From positions 1-36,041 of the forward strand of contig NZ_BADT01000136.1 in the NCBI RefSeq assembly GCF_000239855.1: 36,041 nt of DNA. Direction: 5' to 3'. The translations under genes were made by a program, and so were the position numbers. The notes under the pieces are model-generated. The model had not been told where the DNA came from and searched no databases. It saw only the letters and a list, made by a program, of their open reading frames with translations. Of the stretch, positions 8,881 through 16,060 are shown piece by piece. The stretch comes from Pseudoalteromonas sp. BSi20652. Its GTDB lineage: Bacteria > Pseudomonadota > Gammaproteobacteria > Enterobacterales > Alteromonadaceae. Numbering within the stretch: the first letter of the stretch is position 1; every line of letters starts with the position of its first letter.

Positions 8881-9373
8881 TTTAAATGAACTACCAACAC
8901 CAATCCATTTAGATGATTTAGAAAAATTAGCACCAGCAGCTTTTGAGGAGTTAGTTAGAATGAACATTATTCACCGTTCAATTGTACTTGCTTGGCTCAA
9001 TGGGCGCTCAACAAGCCCAGTCGGTAGAGGTTATGCCGATGTAGAAATTGATAAGGAAGATGCAAAGCATAGTCACCTTAAAATGAAGTACTTTATTGAT
9101 TATAGAAGTAAGCCTGAATTAGGGCGAAAAGTCTCGCACTTAATGACTGAAAAGCAGCGGTTAGATTTTTTTAATAACCGAGACTCACAGCGAGAACGGG
9201 TAAAATGCAGAGTTAAAAAGGAAAGGGTGGAAAGGTGGGAAAAGAGTCTCATTAAAATTTATGAGCATCTTGGTCTTGAACGGATCAAAAGTATTATTGC
9301 AACCGAACACTTTAAAAACACTTGCGCGGCTAATGACCCTATCTTTGATAAAGAAAAGCCGACTAAGAATTAG
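8873..9373 (+). CDS. Uncharacterised element protein (166 aa)
   Basis: Not recognised. It overlaps the end of the AlpA-like gene by eight bases (ATGATTAA), with GGAG about nine bases before the ATG. The protein is soluble. Its N-terminus is acidic and leucine-rich (MINLNELPTPIHLDDLEKLAP), and a central strongly charged region from about residue 100 (RDSQRERVKCRVKKERVERWEKS) looks helical. There are no membrane or signal segments. Because it is coupled to a regulator and lies before the replication-like gene, it may act in regulation or replication of the element; nothing in the sequence decides this. Confidence 0.75.
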   Translation: MINLNELPTPIHLDDLEKLAPAAFEELVRMNIIHRSIVLAWLNGRSTSPVGRGYADVEIDKEDAKHSHLKMKYFIDYRSKPELGRKVSHLMTEKQRLDFFNNRDSQRERVKCRVKKERVERWEKSLIKIYEHLGLERIKSIIATEHFKNTCAANDPIFDKEKPTKN

Positions 9374-9743
9374 TTAGGCGGCTTAATATTTTGATATATA
9401 ACTTAGTGCTGGTGGCATGGCTAAATGCGCCCCAGCACTTTATAAAATACAGTATAAATAACTTTACCTCTACTAGGTTGATCAATAGACAAATGTAAGT
9501 AAGCACTATCGTTATGAGAGCCTTATTTATTTACACTTACTTGGCTAATCGAGAATCATGGTTGTTAACGGCATTATTTAATAGGTTTAGTGACTGATTT
9601 TATCGTGTGCTGTTAGTAAATGTTAACTTGTGATGACTTAGCCAGCATAAATTGTTGTTATTGGATTGCGTACAGTGGCGTTTTAAATGGTTCGGTTATT
9701 TTTATTATCTATTCACTATCACTATTCTCTATAGGCTCTTACA
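9374..9743. other. 370-bp noncoding stretch before the Rep-like gene
   Basis: No credible gene on either strand. It holds a hairpin with AGTGCTGG (9405-9412) pairing with CCAGCACT (9432-9439) and an inner GCAT/ATGC, a palindrome TTGATCAA (9478-9485), and an imperfect inverted repeat around 9491-9542 built on AAGTAAG/CTTACTT. It could contain the promoter and control sites, or an origin, for the downstream Rep-like gene. Confidence 0.5.
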
Positions 9744-10325
9744 TTGGCTAATTATCATCATGTGAGTCATTCACCAGTTATCAATCATCAAGATAATTTG
9801 TGGATGGTAAACTCACAGCCAAGCGGGATATATACAAAGCAAATGAAAAGCATGCTTAATCAACTTGAAGCTGTTTTAACGCATTACAGCCAAGTTTTGA
9901 TATTGAGGTTTGATATTCGTACATTTGCTTACACTGATGACAATAATGTAATTACAGGTTTGTTTACTTACCTACTGAGGCATTTAAAGCAAACGTATCA
10001 AACTGATAATATCGGCTATCATTGGACTAGGGAGCAAGAAAAAGCTAAACAGCAGCACTATCATTGTGTTTTGATTTTAGATGCTAATAAGGTAAGGCAT
10101 CCAAGCAGGATCAATAATTTCATTCTTGAAATGGGCAATACCCACAATGTTCGTCCATGGATTCCTGAAAATTGCTTTTACCGCTTTAAGCGAAATGAAG
10201 TTAATGTAAAGCAGAATGCAATATACAGAATATCGTACTTGGCTAAGGCTCGCGGTAAAGGTTATAAACCACCACAAGTTAAGAATCATGGCTCTAGTCG
10301 AATAAAAGCTAAAAGCAGCGTATAG
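9744..10325 (+). CDS. YfjJ/YagK family (inovirus Gp2-like) protein, possible HUH replication initiator
   Basis: The 193-residue protein matches, by pattern, the YagK/YfjJ C-terminal domain family (DUF3296, also called inovirus Gp2 family), common in P4-like and CP4-type elements. Three features look like an HUH-type rolling-circle initiator: a strand LILRFDIR (52-59), HYH at 105-107 flanked by hydrophobic CVLIL, and a YxxK motif YLAK at 165-168 with another Tyr at 161. This suggests nicking of one strand and replication of the excised circle, which is inference. The start is TTG at 9744, with AGGC about eight bases upstream; GTG at 9762 is an alternative. It is the last gene before the repeat-rich right end. 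Confidence 0.8.
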   Translation: MANYHHVSHSPVINHQDNLWMVNSQPSGIYTKQMKSMLNQLEAVLTHYSQVLILRFDIRTFAYTDDNNVITGLFTYLLRHLKQTYQTDNIGYHWTREQEKAKQQHYHCVLILDANKVRHPSRINNFILEMGNTHNVRPWIPENCFYRFKRNEVNVKQNAIYRISYLAKARGKGYKPPQVKNHGSSRIKAKSSV

Positions 10326-10388
10326 CCTCATACAGTCGTAAATGCATTGCGGTAAAGAAAGTGTTTCCCGACTATAAAAGAAACCATA

Positions 10389-10418
10389 AAAAACTTAGCA
10401 AAACCTAGCAAAACCTAG
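10389..10418 (+). repeat. Iteron-like 10-bp repeats
   Basis: Three tandem copies of AAAACYTAGC at 10389-10398, 10399-10408 and 10409-10418. Two tandem inverted copies, GTTAAGTTTT, are at 10492-10501 and 10502-10511. Scattered single copies of AAAACYT occur at 10433, 10477 and 10567. They lie just after the Rep-like gene and before attR. They could be Rep or AlpA binding sites, or part of an origin. The 445 bp from 10326 to 10770 contain no gene. Confidence 0.65.
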
Positions 10419-10689
10419 CATATGATAGTTGTCAAAACTTGATTTAATCAGCTGTTATAAATTTATTGGGCTCATCAAAACCTAATTTAAAGTTAAGTTT
10501 TGTTAAGTTTTAATAAGCTTCAAGTGCACAAATATAACCTAAATCATCCTAGTCAGCGAGCCTGATAAAACCTGATATTTAAACTAACTCCAAACTATTT
10601 AGCCTCTATCTATTTGTGTCGGCTATGGTTAATATTAATAAATCGGTTCAACTGTAGATTGCGAATTTGAACCCACGCAAATGCAAAAA

Positions 10690-10709
10690 GTAACAACAAT
10701 AGTAACAAC
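10690..10709 (+). promoter_or_regulatory. Candidate integrase arm sites, right end
   Basis: GTAACAAC at 10690-10697 and 10702-10709, spaced 12 bp apart, matching the motif at the left end (6476-6542). They lie about 60 bp inside attR. See the left-end entry. Confidence 0.5.
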
Positions 10710-10770
10710 TTGGTTTTCTAGTGGTTTCAATTATTCTATAAATCAATGGCTTGAGGTCTCGGTTAAGACT

Positions 10771-10797
10771 CCCCCAGCTCCACCAATAAAGGTTTTT
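10771..10797 (+). repeat. attR: 27-bp direct repeat
   Basis: Exact second copy of 6345-6371. Only the last 15 bases of tmRNA are represented here; the T arm and the rest of ssrA are absent, so this copy is not functional. Chromosomal sequence resumes after it with the original ssrA terminator. Confidence 0.93.
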
Positions 10798-10820
10798 GAA
10801 CTCGTTATTCGAAAACCATA

Positions 10821-10861
10821 AAAACCCGCAAATTTGTTAATCCAAATTTGCGGGTTTTTTT
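10821..10861. terminator. Original ssrA terminator, now beyond attR
   Basis: Perfect 16-bp stem AAAACCCGCAAATTTG (10821-10836), six-base loop, matching arm 10843-10858, then T. It has T runs on both strands, so it can also end the minus-strand gene at 10883. Before insertion it would have lain about 20 bases after the tmRNA 3' repeat. Confidence 0.88.
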
Positions 10862-10882
10862 ATGGAATTTATAAAATATAAT

Positions 10883-12019
10883 TTAAGTATTTCTAATTGC
10901 GCGTAACTTCATTTTTATCGCAATTATAAAAATACTAAATAACGACAGCATACTTATTAACAACGTTAGATTAAGTATTGGGTTGCAGCTTTGCTCATCC
11001 GCATTGGCTGGGGAGGTGTTGGTAGCTTGTGTGTTTTGCTGTTGCCTAATATAGCTTTGGCTGATCCAATCTACCGCGTTTATCCATTGTACTTTGGCGG
11101 GATCAGTATTGTTTAGCATTCCTATTGCGTGCTTATCGTTATCTAAGCTTTTTGAAAGTTGTATCAGTTGCTGCCAAAATTCATTTTTAGGACCTAGGTC
11201 ATCTATTTCTTGCAGGTGCTGTTGTAATTTGTCACCACCCATCGTTTTTATATCAGCTTGTCCGGTACTTTGCGCGTAGCTATTTATTAGCGATGAAAAG
11301 CGACTAAAGTATTCATTACTTTTTTGCTGTGAAGCGTTAGCTGTTTGGCTGTTTGTTACTTTTTGTGTTGGTTGATTTAGGCTGTTTTGATCAATCAAAT
11401 ATTGTTTATAGTTTTGGTAACTTAAGTTGTTTGTAGTTGTGTTATTTATAGTTGTGTTATTTAGAGTGCCAAAGTTGTTTTTAAGTGCATTAACACTGAT
11501 CACTACGCCTATTATGGTCATAATACAAAGTGCGCAATAGCAAAAGTACAATGCGCTTTTTAAAGTGTTACGCAGTAGTTTATATTTATTATAAGGTTGC
11601 CTAATAGCTGGCACTGTATTTGGCGCTTCGCCTGTATCTAGGTGTTTGTTTTGTATTGATATACTTTTTCCGTCAGTACTTTCACTAATGTGTTTATCTG
11701 TATTTTTACTGTGCTCAGTGAGTGCTATTTGATTATTTTGAGATTGAGAGATTGCAGTAGTGCGCTGAGGTTCTACTTTAGTAACCAACCCTAGTTTTTT
11801 AAGAGAGGATTCTGTTTTAACAGCATCAATACTCGATAAGTCTTTTTTTAAAGCGTAAGCTTTTCCATCAAATAACTGAACAACAATATTATGAGGAATG
11901 TTAAGAAGTTGGCTGAGTTGCTCTTGGGCAAAGGTAAGGTCAGTATTTTGATATAACTGACCATTAAAAACAATTTTAAATGTAGCGCTCACTTTAGTGC
12001 CTTGCTTGTGCAATTCCAT
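10883..12019 (-). CDS. Predicted inner-membrane protein, two TM segments, unknown function
   Basis: Not recognised as a named gene. The 378-residue protein has an N-terminal small domain of about 85 residues (FKIVFNGQLYQN ... QLLNIP ... VVQLFDGKAYALKKDL ... SSLKKLGL). This resembles a domain found at the start of various gammaproteobacterial membrane proteins, in which a Gly-Lys strand precedes a KKLG helix. A linker rich in Ser, Asn and Thr leads to a membrane segment at about 153-177, then a mostly polar, Gln/Asn-rich periplasmic region, and a second membrane segment at about 347-370 with a basic end. It is the first chromosomal gene after the element and is convergent with it. A function cannot be given. 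Confidence 0.75.
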   Translation of the reverse strand: MELHKQGTKVSATFKIVFNGQLYQNTDLTFAQEQLSQLLNIPHNIVVQLFDGKAYALKKDLSSIDAVKTESSLKKLGLVTKVEPQRTTAISQSQNNQIALTEHSKNTDKHISESTDGKSISIQNKHLDTGEAPNTVPAIRQPYNKYKLLRNTLKSALYFCYCALCIMTIIGVVISVNALKNNFGTLNNTTINNTTTNNLSYQNYKQYLIDQNSLNQPTQKVTNSQTANASQQKSNEYFSRFSSLINSYAQSTGQADIKTMGGDKLQQHLQEIDDLGPKNEFWQQLIQLSKSLDNDKHAIGMLNNTDPAKVQWINAVDWISQSYIRQQQNTQATNTSPANADEQSCNPILNLTLLISMLSLFSIFIIAIKMKLRAIRNT

Positions 12020-12098
12020 TTTAAGAATCTTTTATTATTATTTGATACACAAAGCTAACTTAACAGATAAAGGATATGCTTTCTAATGATTTGTAATT

Positions 12099-12130
12099 AA
12101 AAAAGCCTTAACAAACAGCGTTAAGGCTTT
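12099..12130 (-). terminator. Terminator of the YHYH / small secreted protein operon
   Basis: Stem AAAGCCTTAAC (12102-12112) / GTTAAGGCTTT (12120-12130) with a seven-base loop. On the minus strand it is followed by six T, so it ends transcription coming from 12153. Confidence 0.85.
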
Positions 12131-12152
12131 GGCGTGTAGCTGTTACATTACT

Positions 12153-12449
12153 TTATCGTTTAGCGAGTGATTTTACAGATTGCTTTTGAGCACTTGCTGG
12201 TTGGGTTGCTTTGTCTATTAATGTTTCAAGTGGCTTATTTCGAACGCACATAAGTACTTTGTTCATTGCTTGGCATGTGCCTGTCGCTTTTTTATCATGG
12301 CTTGTGTAGCTGCAATCTTCATTAATGGCTTTTTCTTCACACGCTTCCCAAGGCGCGTTTGAACCGTGGCCTGCATGGCTTAGCGCTGAGCATGAGGTAG
12401 CAAGTAATAAGCCAGTGGTTAGTGCTTTTATTACGTTAAATATTTTCAT
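12153..12449 (-). CDS. Small secreted cysteine-containing protein
   Basis: Not recognised. The 98-residue protein has a signal peptide (MKIFNVIKALTTGLLLATS... cleaved probably after SHA near residue 26). The mature part starts with a His-containing GHGSNAPWEA stretch and has four cysteines (EACEE, EDCSY, GTCQA, LMCVR), enough for two disulfides. The tail is Lys/Ser/Gln-rich. It follows the YHYH lipoprotein gene by 35 bp on the same strand and shares its terminator, so the two are likely expressed together and may act together in the envelope. Histidine and cysteine content hints at metal binding, but this is unproven. Confidence 0.75.
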   Translation of the reverse strand: MKIFNVIKALTTGLLLATSCSALSHAGHGSNAPWEACEEKAINEDCSYTSHDKKATGTCQAMNKVLMCVRNKPLETLIDKATQPASAQKQSVKSLAKR

Positions 12450-12484
12450 TATTATCTCAGTTATTTATTTGGCCAGAGTGCGAG

Positions 12485-13489
12485 TTATCTTGCGGTAGCA
12501 CCTTTAAAACAACCAATAAACATGTTTTCAGATACATCGGCTGCATGGTAGTGGTATCCGCGTGTATCGTCGGTGTGGCCTCTACATTCGTCTAAATCAG
12601 TGGGTTCTAATCCATCTTCGTTAAGCATGCCTAATATACCAAATCCATCGAGTGCATAACCCATCATAGCGGCATGACCGTCTGATTGGATTTGTGTTTG
12701 GCTACAACCTGCTTCACCGTGGTAGTGATAACCTGCTACTAAGTTAATATGCCCAGCGCAATCATCAAAGGCGGCAATAGTGTATGCGCCTAAAATAGCA
12801 TCTACAGGCGCGGGTGCAGCAAGTACAACACCATTGAGAGCAACACCCACGTTGGCGTTACCAATACTGCTATTTTGAGTGGTTGCAACAGGCGATATTG
12901 GAATTAAAAATGATTCTGATATACCGCCATCAACATAATCAATAGAGCATTCTACGCAGTGATTTTGGTATTGCTCCTCTACGTTTGGACGTGCAGCGCC
13001 ATCACACGATTCTTGTGTGTCGGTTACATTTACAAGCCCTGTACCTTCGTCGTATAGCTGCCAATGACTATCGTTATATAATATTGGTAGATTTAAAATA
13101 AAGTCGCCGGTTATATCGTAAACCTCACCGCTGCCATCAAACCAAATACCGGCTTCGTCAGCTGTTGAGGTGATATTTTGAGGGCAAAATACACCAATCT
13201 CGTAATTTGAAGGCGCACCTGCTATATCAATTTTGTAGCATGAGGCTTCATCGCCATTACTTAGCGTACACGTTTGAGTGGAAATTGATGAAATGAGCGC
13301 ATCGCTTTCAAAGTTAAAAGGGTCAACTTCTACAACGAAATCGGTTGAAGTATCTGTTGTAGTGCCCTCATCGGTGGTTGTTTCAGTTACCACGGTACTT
13401 TCAGCATCGCTACCGTTACAGGCAGCTAAACTCAGTGCGAGTATGCACACTGCAAGCGGTGTCAAAATTGGTGTATTAAATTTTATCAT
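12485..13489 (-). CDS. YHYH domain lipoprotein
   Basis: The 334-residue protein is a predicted lipoprotein with lipobox LAAC (Cys24), followed by a Thr/Glu/Asp-rich linker to about residue 50. The C-terminal half carries the YHYH domain: two GYHYH motifs (VAGYHYHGEAGC and TRGYHYHAADV), with DDCAGH and DECRGH ahead of each and conserved glycines (GYALDGFGILG). The middle part contains several cysteines. YHYH proteins are widespread in marine bacteria and their function is not established; the paired histidines suggest metal binding. It heads a two-gene operon with the small Cys protein downstream and is divergent from the TauE/SafE permease. Confidence 0.82.
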   Translation of the reverse strand: MIKFNTPILTPLAVCILALSLAACNGSDAESTVVTETTTDEGTTTDTSTDFVVEVDPFNFESDALISSISTQTCTLSNGDEASCYKIDIAGAPSNYEIGVFCPQNITSTADEAGIWFDGSGEVYDITGDFILNLPILYNDSHWQLYDEGTGLVNVTDTQESCDGAARPNVEEQYQNHCVECSIDYVDGGISESFLIPISPVATTQNSSIGNANVGVALNGVVLAAPAPVDAILGAYTIAAFDDCAGHINLVAGYHYHGEAGCSQTQIQSDGHAAMMGYALDGFGILGMLNEDGLEPTDLDECRGHTDDTRGYHYHAADVSENMFIGCFKGATAR

Positions 13490-13673
13490 CAGAAATATCC
13501 GGTAATGAAGTTGAATGTATAATATTTGTTAAATGTGCAAACAAAGTGCAAAAACAACGCAACATAGTACATAGCCTGAGATAGAGGCTGATAAAGTGGT
13601 TATAAATATGTGTAGTACCTTTTATTGTTCAAAATACTGCGACTTAAAAGTACTTAAATAGGCAGAGGAGTTT

Positions 13674-14432
13674 ATGGATTTTTTATTTCCCGACAGTATG
13701 TCTTTATTTTTGTTTTTATTGTTAATGATAACCGCTGGCTTTACTTCTTTTATATCTGCTGCATTTGGTGCGGGTGGCGGATTAATGCTGCTTGTTGTTA
13801 TGGCGTCATTTATGCCCATGGCAGTTGTTGTGCCTGTGCATGGTTTAGTACAGCTTGGCTCTAATGCAAATAGGTTTTTACTCAGCTTTAAGCATATTGA
13901 TAAAAGCATGTTTGTATATTTTGCGTTAGGCGCCTTAGTAGGGGCGGGGTTATCAAGTTTTGTTATTGATGATATAGCGCTAGATGCCATGAAGTTAGTA
14001 GTCGCTATTTTTGTTATTTATTTACTGTGGGGTAAAACGCCACCTATAAAATTAACCTCTAAGCTATGGCGCATGGTCGCCGGTGGAATAACTACTTTTA
14101 TTTCTATGTTTGTGGGGGCAAGTGGCCCATTAGTTGGTAGCTGTTTATATATAAATAATTACGAAAAGTTAAAATTTACGGCAACGTTTTCGAGCATTAT
14201 GAGTGTGCAGCATTTATTAAAAGCAATAATTTATGGTGCTGTTGGCTTTAGCTTTTGGCAATGGATGCCGCTTGTAATTGCCATGGTGATAAGTGGCGCT
14301 GTCGGAACTTGGTTTGGAATTAAATTACTTAAAAGGATGTCTGGGGATAAATTTAAGCGTATTTTTAGGATAGTTTTAACGTTATTGACGCTACAACTTG
14401 GTTGGCAAGGTATTAAAATATTACTCCACTAA
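13674..14432 (+). CDS. Sulfite exporter TauE/SafE (TSUP) family permease
   Basis: The 252-residue membrane protein has about eight hydrophobic segments in two related halves. The first contains SAAFGAGGGLMLLVVM and PVHGLVQLGSNANR, and the second begins FVGASGPLVGSCLYI. These match the TSUP family, which moves sulfite, sulfonates or other organic anions across the inner membrane. The substrate is unknown. The ATG has AGAGGAG at a good distance. It stands alone between a divergent YHYH operon and a terminator that overlaps its stop codon. Confidence 0.82.
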   Translation: MDFLFPDSMSLFLFLLLMITAGFTSFISAAFGAGGGLMLLVVMASFMPMAVVVPVHGLVQLGSNANRFLLSFKHIDKSMFVYFALGALVGAGLSSFVIDDIALDAMKLVVAIFVIYLLWGKTPPIKLTSKLWRMVAGGITTFISMFVGASGPLVGSCLYINNYEKLKFTATFSSIMSVQHLLKAIIYGAVGFSFWQWMPLVIAMVISGAVGTWFGIKLLKRMSGDKFKRIFRIVLTLLTLQLGWQGIKILLH

Positions 14433-14449
14433 TTTATTTAGTGGAGTAA
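14421..14449 (+). terminator. Terminator overlapping the TSUP gene stop
   Basis: Perfect 12-bp stem TTACTCCACTAA (14421-14432) / TTAGTGGAGTAA (14438-14449) with a five-base loop. The gene's TAA is inside the left arm. It is followed by ATTTAATTTTATT, a broken T run. The remaining 160 bp to the next gene show nothing recognisable. Confidence 0.65.
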
Positions 14450-14611
14450 ATTTAATTTTATTAAACATAAATCACTTAAGCGAATTAAATAACTCACTGC
14501 GCCAAAAAGTTACTGATATAGAGCGACTACACTGTATTTTTTTGGCTTATCGATGAATTGCATACTCTCTATAATAATTGTTTATACGTTTAATTAAATT
14601 GGGATTAAAGC

Positions 14612-15247
14612 TTATTTTACAGCGGCCTTAATTGGCTTGTCGCCATCAAATAACTCAAAAATACGGTTACTAATAAATGAGTTGGTCGCGATATGTAATA
14701 ATGCATTGGCTACGTTTTCGCGGCTAATTTTAGCCTCAGAACGATCACTTGGTCGTTGCGTTGTTACTTGCATTGAAGCGCTATCGTCAGTCAGTGTACC
14801 AGGGCGAACAATGGTATAATTTAAACCACTATTTATTAGGTGCTCGTCAGCCATGTGCTTAGCAACTAAGTAAGGCTTCAAATCACCTTGTGTCGACTCT
14901 GGATCGTCTGCGCCAATTGAACTGACCATAATAAAGTGATTAATGCCGTGTTCTTTAGCGTAGGTTGCTGCTTTTGTTGCAGCCCATAAATCAATTAGAA
15001 CGGTTTTGTCATCGCCGGTGCTGCCACCAGAACCCGCTGCAAAAATAACTTGGTCACAGCCTTTAACTGCACTGCTAAAATCACCTTCAAGATCTTGCTC
15101 AACAATAGTTAAAAAAGAGCTATTTAAATCGCTTAGCTTATTTTTATCTCTCACTAATGCCACAACGTTTTGCTCATTTTTTAATAGTAGCTCAGTTGCC
15201 ATTTTGCCGATTTTACCGCTTGCGCCAATAATTAGGGTCTTACTCAT
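14612..15247 (-). CDS. Atypical SDR / NmrA-like NAD(P)-binding protein
   Basis: The 211-residue Rossmann-fold protein has the nucleotide-binding motif GASGKIGK (residues 8-15) near the N-terminus. After it come VALVRDKNKL, QDLEGDF, VIFAAGSGGS, MVSSIGAD and TIVRPGTLTDD. This is the pattern of short atypical SDR proteins (SDR_a5 type, like YwnB/YhfK), often annotated as NAD(P)H-binding or NAD-dependent epimerase-like. The substrate is unknown. It lacks the classical YxxxK pair, but has a Tyr-Lys pair in KPYLVAKHMAD. GGAG precedes the ATG. It is monocistronic by position. Confidence 0.85.
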   Translation of the reverse strand: MSKTLIIGASGKIGKMATELLLKNEQNVVALVRDKNKLSDLNSSFLTIVEQDLEGDFSSAVKGCDQVIFAAGSGGSTGDDKTVLIDLWAATKAATYAKEHGINHFIMVSSIGADDPESTQGDLKPYLVAKHMADEHLINSGLNYTIVRPGTLTDDSASMQVTTQRPSDRSEAKISRENVANALLHIATNSFISNRIFELFDGDKPIKAAVK

Positions 15248-15426
15248 AATGAACTCCTTCCAATAATAGTAAAAATTGTCTTGTACAAATAGACCTTGGG
15301 GTAGGAGATTATTTTTAAAGGGTAAAAAAGAGTTTAAATGAGCTAATTTTAAAAAATACTTTAATTAAAGTGCAATGCTTAACTGAGTATTAAAATTGGC
15401 TGCTTTTGGCATGTTTTTTAGAACTT

Positions 15427-15750
15427 TTATTCAATTATTATACTCACTTCGGTCATATAATTACTGCGATACAGACTAATACGGACTTTACGTTCTTGGT
15501 AATTATAAAACAAAGTGCGGTATGTACTATTGCCATTTGTTTTTAAAGGTTCACCTAATTTTTGCTGGTAAAAGCGAGTGATATCAGAAATTGAATCTGT
15601 TAAATAACCAGTGCGAACCATTGGGTATTCGCTTGCTACATCCATCGTTGTAACAAATTCTTCAGGTAGTGGTATTTCAGTGACGTTTTGGCTAAGTACG
15701 TTAAACGATAGAGTGCATAGCAACATTATTAAAAATGCTAAAATTTTCAT
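15427..15750 (-). CDS. Small secreted protein of unknown function
   Basis: Not recognised. The 107-residue protein has a signal peptide (MKILAFLIMLLCTLSFNVLS, cleaved probably before QNVTE). The mature part has alternating strands and a pattern (TDSISDITRFYQQKLGEPLKT ... TLFYNYQERKVRISLY) reminiscent of small periplasmic domains where a helix precedes an antiparallel sheet. AAAGGA precedes the ATG. The stretch resembles in style the repeated unit of the OmpA-like gene next door (YKNALSDAGFKV), but no firm relation can be claimed. Confidence 0.7.
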   Translation of the reverse strand: MKILAFLIMLLCTLSFNVLSQNVTEIPLPEEFVTTMDVASEYPMVRTGYLTDSISDITRFYQQKLGEPLKTNGNSTYRTLFYNYQERKVRISLYRSNYMTEVSIIIE

Positions 15751-15860
15751 TAGAGTCCTTTGAGTAATAAATTCCTTTTATTAATGCCTACTTTACTGAA
15801 ATAAAAATTTATGTCATTTAATTTTTATTTTGTATTTCATCGCGTAAAGGGAGGTATCCA

Positions 15861-15932
15861 ATGAGAATGCTTAGCTTGCATACTTGCTTAATAGACGTTG
15901 TCGTTATTTGTTGCTTTCGGCTAAGTGACTAA
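15861..15932 (+). CDS. Possible 23-residue small ORF
   Basis: ATG with a very strong ribosome site, GGGAGG, seven bases upstream (AAAGGGAGGTATCCAATG context). It encodes MRMLSLHTCLIDVVVICCF plus four residues, hydrophobic with three Cys. It lies in the 310-bp spacer between two envelope genes that otherwise shows nothing. It could be a small membrane peptide, a leader, or chance. Confidence 0.25.
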   Translation: MRMLSLHTCLIDVVVICCFRLSD

Positions 15933-16060
15933 TTAAAAAACTTTTATCCCTCTATTCTCCTGAATACCTAGAAGGCTAATAAAGTTATACAAATAAGGAA
16001 CATTGAATTAAGTTTACTCATTAGGCATAGTGCTAATCTAATACTTTAAAAGGAATTTCT

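Larger units (their letters stand above)
6345..10797 (+). mobile_element. 4.4-kb integrative element inserted in ssrA
   Basis: A short island bounded by 27-bp direct repeats (6345-6371 and 10771-10797). It carries, all on the plus strand, a P4-type integrase, an unknown 224-residue protein, an AlpA-like regulator, an unknown 166-residue protein and a YfjJ/YagK protein. The unit of 4426 bp is very small. The E. coli prophage CP4-57 also sits in ssrA and carries intA, alpA and yfjJ, so this looks like a stripped-down relative of that class or a phage satellite. No capsid, terminase, toxin-antitoxin, resistance or restriction gene was seen. GTAACAAC motifs lie inside both ends. All five genes are intact and the att core is perfect, so the element may still excise. 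Confidence 0.9.

Noticed and set aside
10326-10770. CRISPR-like array in the repeats after the Rep-like gene
   Set aside because: Units are only 10 bp, directly adjacent or inverted, with no spacers and no cas genes nearby.
10741-10785. Second tmRNA or tRNA gene at attR
   Set aside because: Only the last 15 bases of ssrA are present; no T arm, acceptor 5' strand or tag frame.
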